DNA from: UBA1715 sp045600045
GTDB lineage: Bacteria > Bacteroidota > Bacteroidia > Bacteroidales > UBA1715
Direction: 5' to 3'
NCBI GenBank assembly: GCA_045600045.1
Contig: JAZRXD010000030.1
Location: forward strand, 1-19,633
DNA: 19,633 bases
Each line of letters begins with the position of its first letter. The first letter of the stretch is position 1. Shown here in pieces: positions 14,141 through 19,633 of the stretch. The notes beneath the pieces were generated by a model. The model was given only the letters and a program-made list of their open reading frames with translations, searched no databases and had not been told where the DNA came from. The position numbers and the translations under genes were made by a program.

Positions 14141-15037
14141 ATGAAGAAAATGGAGAAGAAACTAAAAGTTGGTTTGGTGCAACAAACGGTTGGTGCCGAT
14201 GTGGAGGCAAATAAGAAAAAATTAGTTGCAAATATTACATCATGTGCCAAAAATGGAGCACAGTTGGTTGTTTTACAGGAATTGCATAACACACCGTATT
14301 TTTGTCAAGTTGAAGATGTGGCAAATTTTGATTTGGCCGAAACTATTCCTGGTCCATCTACGGAGTTATATTCCAAAACCGCAAACGAATTGCATATAGT
14401 CTTGGTGGTGTCTTTGTTCGAAAAACGTGCAGCTGGTTTATACCACAACACGGCGGTCGTTTTCGATACAGATGGACGTATAGCGGGACAATATCGAAAA
14501 ATGCACATTCCGGATGATCCGGCATATTACGAAAAGTTTTATTTCACACCAGGCGATATGGGTTTTGAACCAATCAAAACATCTATAGGAACATTGGGCG
14601 TATTGGTTTGTTGGGATCAATGGTATCCAGAAGCCGCGAGAATAATGGCGATGAAAGGAGCCGATATGTTGATATACCCAACGGCAATTGGTTGGGAATC
14701 AACAGATTCGCAAGATGAAAAAAATCGTCAGCGTGATGCGTGGATGATTTCGCAACGAGGACACGCTGTTGCAAATGGATTGCCGGTTGTGTCGGTAAAT
14801 CGTGTTGGTTGGGAAGAAGATCCGTCAAAACAAACGAATGGCATACAATTCTGGGGAAGCAGTTTTGTCGCAGGTCCGCAAGGTGAAATTTTGCAACAAG
14901 CATCGGATACGAAAGAGGAAAATATGGTTGTTGAACTGTCGCTTTCCCGTTCGGAAGATGTCCGCCGTATATGGCCGTTTTTCCGTGACAGAAGAATAGA
15001 CGCCTATAAAGACATCCTAAAACGTTGGAGTAAATAG
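14141..15037 (+). CDS. aguB: N-carbamoylputrescine amidase
   Basis: A 298-aa nitrilase-superfamily amidohydrolase that turns N-carbamoylputrescine into putrescine, CO2 and ammonia. The catalytic triad is E47 (VVLQELHNTPYF), K120 (YRKMHIPDD) and C157 (GVLVCWDQWYPEAAR). The YYEKFYFTPGD and C-terminal RRIDAYKDILKRW segments match the plant/Pseudomonas AguB type. The ATG follows the aguA TAG with no spacer; ATG 14150 (MEKKLKVGLV) is an alternative start nine bases later. It ends shortly before the thioesterase promoter. Confidence 0.96.
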   Translation: MKKMEKKLKVGLVQQTVGADVEANKKKLVANITSCAKNGAQLVVLQELHNTPYFCQVEDVANFDLAETIPGPSTELYSKTANELHIVLVVSLFEKRAAGLYHNTAVVFDTDGRIAGQYRKMHIPDDPAYYEKFYFTPGDMGFEPIKTSIGTLGVLVCWDQWYPEAARIMAMKGADMLIYPTAIGWESTDSQDEKNRQRDAWMISQRGHAVANGLPVVSVNRVGWEEDPSKQTNGIQFWGSSFVAGPQGEILQQASDTKEENMVVELSLSRSEDVRRIWPFFRDRRIDAYKDILKRWSK

Positions 15038-15049
15038 TCAATAACTCTT

Positions 15050-15057
15050 TATATTTG
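15050..15057 (+). promoter_or_regulatory. Thioesterase-rsmA promoter -7 box
   Basis: TATATTTG, exact match, 23 nt upstream of the thioesterase ATG, with TTG at 15025-15027 (22-nt spacing) inside the end of aguB. Confidence 0.65.
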
Positions 15058-15080
15058 TAAAAAGTTTACTCATTTGAGGA

Positions 15081-15821
15081 ATGGAAAAGAAAACTTCTGT
15101 TGATTATACAGTTTTAGTTCGTGATACCGATTTTTCGTTGCATTCGTCGTTGGAATCGGTAGGAAATATTTTTATGAATGCGGCTGGTCTTGATGCGGAG
15201 AGAAAGGGTTTTGGTATGGATGCTCTTCACAAACAAGGATTGGCTTGGGTTGCATTGCGAATCTATATCAAAGTGAACAAATATCCTGCGGCTTTTGAGA
15301 ATTTAAAGGTTTCCACTTGGGTTGAAAATTGGACGAAATTAACAACGCAACGAAATTGCACAATAGTGTCTGCTGATGGAAAAACATTAGCTGAAGTTTC
15401 TTCATTGTGGGCTGTGATAGATTTCAGCACTCGTCAGCCTGTAAATATGCAGGAACGATTATCGTCGTATGAGCCTTGGCTGTTGGATGAAAAATTATCT
15501 ATCCGTACGCCCGAAAAAGTCCGTTTGTTATCGAATCCAGAGTTGGTTTCAACACGGAAAGTTGTGTATAGTGATATTGACAGTAATATGCACGCAACAA
15601 GTTTTAAATATGTTTCGTGGATATTGGACACAATTCCGCTAGATGTATTTCAAAAACAGTTCGTTTCGGATTTCGAGATAAATTATGTGAAAGAATGTCG
15701 TTATGGCGAAACAATTATGATTTATCGCGAACAACTTGACGAAAATGTTTTTGCGTATGACATTCGAAACGAGGAAAATAGTTCTTTAAATCGTTGTAAA
15801 TTAACCTTTTCCAATCTATGA
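15081..15821 (+). CDS. Acyl-ACP thioesterase
   Basis: A 246-aa double-hotdog protein of the FatA/FatB-like bacterial acyl-ACP thioesterase family, which releases free fatty acids from acyl carrier protein. The N-terminal hotdog starts YTVLVRDTDFSLHSSLESVG with GLAWVALRIYIKVNKYPA. The second hotdog contains SDIDSNMHATSFKYVSWILD, corresponding to the catalytic Asn/His segment (D-x-N-x-H). Length is typical for Bacteroidetes members. Its stop overlaps the rsmA ATG (ATGA at 15818-15821), coupling the two. Chain-length preference cannot be read from the sequence. Confidence 0.9.
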   Translation: MEKKTSVDYTVLVRDTDFSLHSSLESVGNIFMNAAGLDAERKGFGMDALHKQGLAWVALRIYIKVNKYPAAFENLKVSTWVENWTKLTTQRNCTIVSADGKTLAEVSSLWAVIDFSTRQPVNMQERLSSYEPWLLDEKLSIRTPEKVRLLSNPELVSTRKVVYSDIDSNMHATSFKYVSWILDTIPLDVFQKQFVSDFEINYVKECRYGETIMIYREQLDENVFAYDIRNEENSSLNRCKLTFSNL

Positions 15822-16588
15822 GTAAAACACCAGTTCGGGCAAAAAAGAATTTGGGACAACATTTTTTGCGTAGTAGCGATACGGCAAAAAGTATTGCCGA
15901 TTGCCTACCGATGATTTGCGACAATTGTTTGGAAATAGGTCCTGGTATGGGGATTCTTACCAAGCATTTGCTTGATAAACCAATTCATTTGAAAGTTATT
16001 GAAATTGATGGCGAATCAATTGATTTTTTGTTGGCAAATTCTGTGATTGATTCTGCTCAATGTATTCAAGGTGATTTTTTGAAATTGCCGATGACGGAAT
16101 TTTTTGACGGACAACAATTTATGGTGATGGGGAATTTCCCGTATAATATTTCGAGCCAAATTATGTTCAAAGTGATTGAAAACCGAGAATTGGTTCCTGC
16201 TGTTGCTGGAATGTTCCAAAGGGAAGTGGCTCGAAGAATTTGTTCGCCTGCTGGCTCTAAGGAATATGGGATTTTGTCGGTTTTGATACAGGCGTTTTAC
16301 GATACGAAATATCATTTTACCGTTGATGAAAATGAATTCAATCCACCGCCAAAAGTTAAATCTGGCGTGATTTCAATGGTTCGCAAGGAAAATTATTTGC
16401 TTCCGTGCAATGAAAAGTTGTTTTTTGAGGTTGTAAAGACAAGTTTTAATCAAAGACGAAAAACTCTCAATAATTCGCTCAAAACACTTTTGAATGGCAA
16501 AAAACTCGATGAAAATGTCGGCCTCAAACGACCGGAACAATTGTCGGTTGATGATTTTATTGTGTTGACAAATTTTATCGCACAATGA
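15818..16588 (+). CDS. rsmA: 16S rRNA dimethyladenosine transferase RsmA (KsgA)
   Basis: A 256-aa SAM-dependent methyltransferase that dimethylates two adjacent adenosines near the 3' end of 16S rRNA during 30S maturation. Motifs are RAKKNLGQHFL at the N-terminus, SAM-binding LEIGPGMGILT (about 38-48), VIEIDGES, catalytic motif IV GNFPYNISSQI, and the C-terminal FNQRRKTLNNSL. It pairs functionally with Era, encoded elsewhere in the window. It overlaps the thioesterase gene and is followed by a hairpin terminator. Confidence 0.97.
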   Translation: MSKTPVRAKKNLGQHFLRSSDTAKSIADCLPMICDNCLEIGPGMGILTKHLLDKPIHLKVIEIDGESIDFLLANSVIDSAQCIQGDFLKLPMTEFFDGQQFMVMGNFPYNISSQIMFKVIENRELVPAVAGMFQREVARRICSPAGSKEYGILSVLIQAFYDTKYHFTVDENEFNPPPKVKSGVISMVRKENYLLPCNEKLFFEVVKTSFNQRRKTLNNSLKTLLNGKKLDENVGLKRPEQLSVDDFIVLTNFIAQ

Positions 16589-16635
16589 TTTAAGAATCAA
16601 GAAAATAGACATTTGAATTCTTAAATCTGCTTTTT
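16587..16635 (+). terminator. rsmA terminator hairpin
   Basis: 11-bp perfect stem (16587-16597 with 16617-16627), extendable by 3 bp past a bulged A, followed by TGCTTTTT. It overlaps the rsmA stop codon. On the other strand it could also help end the leftward gene at 16657. Confidence 0.65.
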
Positions 16636-16656
16636 AACACTTAACTGATAATTGTT

Positions 16657-17556
16657 TTATTTCTTCTCAATCGGAATATATTTTCGTACACGGACTTTCG
16701 TTCCGTTTTCCGAATATTCAATTTCGTCAAATTGGCAACGGCTGATTAAAATGCCTCGTCCGTGAAGTTGTTTTACGTCTGCTTTGGTTATTGTTGTCGC
16801 AATTTCGCATGGATTAAAACCATTGCCTTCATCTTTTATCAACCATTCGTCGTATTCAGGTTTTTGGTTGAATTGAATCTTTACAGATTTGTTTCTATAA
16901 CGCGAATCATGTTGTCTTTTTGTGATCAAAGCGTCGAAAGTTCCTTCAGAAATGGCTTGTGATTTTTCTTCGAATGAAATATTAAGGTTTCCGTGCTCTA
17001 CAGCGTTGACTATCAACTCTTCAAGTCCAATGCGAAGTTCGGTATTCCATTTTTGAAAGTAGGGATTCGCTTGAGATAGGAGGTCGTCTATCAAGGTTGG
17101 AAGGCTTGTAAGCGAATTGTTTGTTGTGATGGAAAATGTTTTTGCTTCGGAAACAAAACTTTGGGTTTCATTCTTTGGTCGTGTTTTCAAAACACATTCG
17201 CATAGGCGCAAATGATTGAATAAATCCGTGTATTCCATCGGCATAATTAAGTAGTTGTTGATTCCGTACGACATGGCTTTGAAAATCAAATCTTTGTCGT
17301 TTTTGTTCAATAACATATTTACGATTGCTTGCGGAATGTTGTTTCTGACTTGTTTGAAAAATAATCCTCTGTCTGCTTCAGCCAAAGACATTTCGCATAA
17401 TATGATGTGTGGATGGAATGTGCGGAAAAGGTTGATTGCGGAGTCGAAATTGTCAACAATTTTCAATATGAAGTTTGTTTGTGACGCAGCTGTCGCAAAC
17501 GCTTTTCTATTCTTTTCGTTATCGCTGATTACGAGTAAGTTAAATAGTTTCTCCAT
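16657..17556 (-). CDS. Pseudo-receiver fused to RsbW-like ATPase domain
   Basis: A 299-aa two-domain cytosolic protein. Residues 5-120 have a response-regulator receiver pattern, but the phosphoacceptor Asp position is Glu (E55 in HIILCEMSL), the conserved Lys is Met (M105 in NYLIMPME) and the Thr position is Leu (about L82). It should not be phosphorylated normally, and Glu may mimic the active state. Residues 140-299 form a GHKL ATPase of the RsbW/HATPase_c_2 type: N-box EELIVNAVEHGN (about 179-190), then IKDEGNGFNP and HGRGILISR. No dimerisation/His-phosphotransfer helix is seen. The architecture suggests an anti-sigma-factor-like or serine-kinase switch. A partner STAS protein is encoded at 6536. 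Confidence 0.87.
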   Translation of the reverse strand: MEKLFNLLVISDNEKNRKAFATAASQTNFILKIVDNFDSAINLFRTFHPHIILCEMSLAEADRGLFFKQVRNNIPQAIVNMLLNKNDKDLIFKAMSYGINNYLIMPMEYTDLFNHLRLCECVLKTRPKNETQSFVSEAKTFSITTNNSLTSLPTLIDDLLSQANPYFQKWNTELRIGLEELIVNAVEHGNLNISFEEKSQAISEGTFDALITKRQHDSRYRNKSVKIQFNQKPEYDEWLIKDEGNGFNPCEIATTITKADVKQLHGRGILISRCQFDEIEYSENGTKVRVRKYIPIEKK

Positions 17557-17573
17557 GTTGAAAATCTTCTCGT

Positions 17574-17581
17574 CAAATATA
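17574..17581 (-). promoter_or_regulatory. Promoter -7 box of the pseudo-receiver/ATPase gene
   Basis: TATATTTG on the minus strand, 17 nt before the ATG at 17554-17556. Confidence 0.65.
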
Positions 17582-17637
17582 GGAAATAGCTTGTTTGTTG
17601 GATTTTGTTCAAGGGGCGAGAAATAAACAATATATTC

Positions 17638-17661
17638 ACGATTGAAAAATCGTTACTTTTG
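17638..17661 (+). promoter_or_regulatory. Promoter with palindromic operator candidate before the coiled-coil gene
   Basis: The -7 box TACTTTTG is at 17654-17661. Immediately upstream, 17638-17653 is a perfect inverted repeat ACGATT-GAAA-AATCGT, filling the -10 to -25 zone where a repressor would block RNA polymerase. The box also shows that the upstream ATG at 17642 cannot be the start. Confidence 0.5.
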
Positions 17662-17680
17662 TAGATTCAAAAGAGAAAAT

Positions 17681-17923
17681 ATGACAGAATTGGAAGAATA
17701 TCAGAAGTGTTTGGATGACATTGAATTATATCGTGCCAAACGAGAGGATTTGGATAGGCAACTGGCTGTGTTAAAAACGCAAATAGCTGATTTGCAAAAG
17801 AATAATCCTAATGCTGTGATTTCGCCTTTATTGGATCAAATAAATGCAATCAAATTGCAGGATGAAAAATATGGTGCAATTATGCATGGTTTGGCAATAA
17901 AAAGAAATTTGTTGGAACCATAA
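17681..17923 (+). CDS. Small coiled-coil protein
   Basis: An 80-aa protein from ATG 17681 (MTELEEYQKCLDDIELYRAK). The first about 40 residues have heptad-like leucines and charges (REDLDRQLAVLKTQIADLQK), a likely coiled coil. A short NPNAVISPLLDQINAIKLQ part and LAIKRNLLEP end follow. There is no membrane segment or signal peptide, and I recognise no family. Its TAA at 17921-17923 abuts the stop of the convergent nuclease gene with zero spacing. The 13-codon longer reading would put the promoter inside the gene. Confidence 0.7.
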   Translation: MTELEEYQKCLDDIELYRAKREDLDRQLAVLKTQIADLQKNNPNAVISPLLDQINAIKLQDEKYGAIMHGLAIKRNLLEP

Positions 17924-19633
17924 TTATTTCCTACAAAACTCTTTGAAGTCGCAATATTTGCACAATTTTTCGTTTGCGGTTTCTTTAAAATATCCGTCAG
18001 GGTTGATTAGTTCGTTTATTGTATCTACAAGATGTTCTTTGAACGCATCGTATAAATCAAGATCGAACTGTATGACGTCGTTGCCTTCAATGTTTAATGT
18101 TGTTTTTGCGTTGTTGTTTATTGCTTGTATGAAATACAAATTCGGTTGGTAGTTATTGTCTTTGTTTAGTGTTTTTAAAATATATGCGTACATGCAAATC
18201 TGAAACGCTTCTTTCTGAATTCCGTTGCTTGTGAAAAGGTTTTCAAGGTCTTTCACATTCAGTTTTTGTGGTAGTTTTTCGGGAGTGCATTTGCCAGTTT
18301 TGTAATCAATAATTCGGTAGGTGTTTTGACAAAAATCAAGTCTGTCGATTCGTCCACCGATTTTTATGTCATTGTCAAGTTGCAGAAGGTTGTTTTCCTC
18401 GAGAGCAATCAATTTGAACGGGTTTTTCTTTTCAAATTCAAGGAATTTCTGGATTTGTTTGAATGTCGCTTGAAATTCCTTGCTACTTGGGTTGGCAATG
18501 TTTTGAGGTGCTTTGTTGTCCTTCATTACCTTTGCTATGTGCGATTGGATATTTTTTTCGTCGCTCAAAATTTCATCAATAACGGTTTCGTCGATTATTT
18601 TCCCCGATTTCACGAACGGAGTGTAAATTTTTTCCATCGTGTCGTGGAAGTAATTTCCGATATCGAATGGCTTTGGCAATTCATCAAGTTCTTCGGGTTT
18701 CTTAATTCCTTTAATTTGAGAAAAATAGAATTGCTTTTGACATTGAATGAATTTGCTTAAAGCTGTGGGAGACAGATATTTGTCGTTTTTTATTTTGTCG
18801 ATGTATCCGAAAAATTCTGGACTCGATTTTTCTATTTGTTGTCCGTTGATGATGGTTGGAACGATGTTGTAGCTTCGTTCCTGTATTGTTATTCCATTGT
18901 AAATTTTGGTTGGATTGTTTTCGCTTGCCGATAGGTTTTTGAACGGACTTTCGTAAAGAAGTTGAAGAATGAAACGGCTTTTTTCACATTTGTTTTCTCC
19001 CGAATTTTCGCAATAAAGTAATGTAAGATTTTCGCATCGTTGAATCAGTCGGTAAAAATAATACGAATACATTGCCGATTGTTCCTTGATTGTCGGCATT
19101 CCAAAAGCGACACGGAGATTGTATGGAATGAACGAACTTCCTGTCGAAGTTTTAGGTAGATTACCATCCATAACCGATGTCATTATTATGTTTTTGAAAT
19201 CCAACATACGAGTTTCAAGGATTCCCATAACCTGCAGACCTTCAAGTGGTTGTCCTTCTATTGCTATTGTTTTCCCTTGAATTGTTTGTTTTAGGAGTTT
19301 GTTTACAAATGTGATTTTGTCAAATGTTATATCTTGTTTATTTACAATTGTTTGCAATGCGGATAATTCAGTGTAGATAGTGTAGAAAATACTTTTGTCT
19401 ATATCCGAAAGATTTGATTTTTCACAAATAGCAAGAATCGATTTTATTAAATTTTCAATGTATTTGTTGAGAGAACAGTCAATGTTGAGCAAATAATCAA
19501 GATTGTTTTGAGATATTTCGGAACATTCCTGTGTTGACAATGTTATTTTTCGTTCCGTATTTATTGTTTTCTGCAATTGTTTTTCATATTGTTGGAATTC
19601 AATAGGAATAAGAGGATTTTCACAAATTCTGAG
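17924..19633 (-). CDS. AddB-like PD-(D/E)XK nuclease (5' end outside the window)
   Basis: The last about 569 residues of a larger protein; the frame stays open to the right edge, so the visible TTG near 19574 is not the start. Family members in Bacteroidetes are usually 900 residues or more. The C-terminal RecB-type nuclease domain has GNYFHDTMEKIY (His), GGRIDRLDF (Asp) and YRIIDYKTGK (Asp and Lys). A single cysteine in FIQCQKQFYF together with the terminal CKYCDFKEFC gives C-xn-Cx2Cx5C, the iron-sulfur arrangement of AddB and Cas4. The upstream part (LQVMGILETRMLDFKNIIMT, GSSFIPYNLRVAFG) resembles the inactivated-helicase region of AddB. It probably acts in double-strand break processing with an AddA-type partner, not seen here. 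Confidence 0.85.
   Translation of the reverse strand, partial: LRICENPLIPIEFQQYEKQLQKTINTERKITLSTQECSEISQNNLDYLLNIDCSLNKYIENLIKSILAICEKSNLSDIDKSIFYTIYTELSALQTIVNKQDITFDKITFVNKLLKQTIQGKTIAIEGQPLEGLQVMGILETRMLDFKNIIMTSVMDGNLPKTSTGSSFIPYNLRVAFGMPTIKEQSAMYSYYFYRLIQRCENLTLLYCENSGENKCEKSRFILQLLYESPFKNLSASENNPTKIYNGITIQERSYNIVPTIINGQQIEKSSPEFFGYIDKIKNDKYLSPTALSKFIQCQKQFYFSQIKGIKKPEELDELPKPFDIGNYFHDTMEKIYTPFVKSGKIIDETVIDEILSDEKNIQSHIAKVMKDNKAPQNIANPSSKEFQATFKQIQKFLEFEKKNPFKLIALEENNLLQLDNDIKIGGRIDRLDFCQNTYRIIDYKTGKCTPEKLPQKLNVKDLENLFTSNGIQKEAFQICMYAYILKTLNKDNNYQPNLYFIQAINNNAKTTLNIEGNDVIQFDLDLYDAFKEHLVDTINELINPDGYFKETANEKLCKYCDFKEFCRK

Overview
The window looks like part of a Bacteroidetes chromosome, most likely Bacteroidales. 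The DNA is AT-rich. Genes lack obvious Shine-Dalgarno sites, and at least thirteen intergenic sites match the -7 box of the Bacteroidetes primary sigma factor (TAnnTTTG, usually TATATTTG or TATCTTTG). Gene content agrees: a pseudouridine synthase with an Arg/Asp/Phe-rich tail, DUF2795, a DUF6169-like protein, a GH29 fucosidase, and an agmatine deiminase/N-carbamoylputrescine amidase pair. These are mostly core genes; no insertion sequence, phage, integrase or CRISPR array was found.

Layout, left to right. (1) 1-4100, ribosome assembly: der points left, diverging from rluB-era, which overlap at stop/start; both ends carry strong hairpins. (2) 4098-6433, leftward: GH29 alpha-L-fucosidase, a PduO-type cobalamin adenosyltransferase overlapping it by ATGA, and DUF2795. 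(3) 6490-8933, rightward: a STAS anti-sigma-antagonist-like protein, RNase Z and RecF, tightly packed. (4) 9063-9137: tRNA-Arg(ACG), leftward, with its own promoter and terminator. (5) 9271-11416: a class III nucleotidyl cyclase with adenylate-type residues, a secreted CGWC thioredoxin-like protein and a DEDDy 3'-5' exonuclease. (6) 11417-12972, a small accessory-looking pocket: a promoter followed by a gene-free stretch of about 320 nt that folds into a long bulged hairpin, a small PH-like membrane protein with a 21-bp tandem duplication, a strong terminator, then a separately promoted overlapping pair (52-aa protein plus DUF6169-like). (7) 13124-15037: aguA-aguB, agmatine to putrescine. (8) 15081-16588: acyl-ACP thioesterase overlapping rsmA. 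(9) 16657-19633: a leftward pseudo-receiver/RsbW-like ATPase fusion, a small coiled-coil gene, and the 3' part of an AddB-like PD-(D/E)XK nuclease running off the right edge.

A ribosome and RNA maturation theme (der, rluB, era, rsmA, rnz, tRNA) is interleaved with DNA repair (recF, AddB-like nuclease, exonuclease) and signalling (cyclase, STAS, RsbW-like fusion). The least explained parts are the structured non-coding element at 11526-11652 with its promoter, the pseudo-receiver/kinase fusion, the 52-aa/DUF6169-like pair, and the fucosidase-adenosyltransferase overlap, which hints at a fucose to 1,2-propanediol to coenzyme-B12 link.
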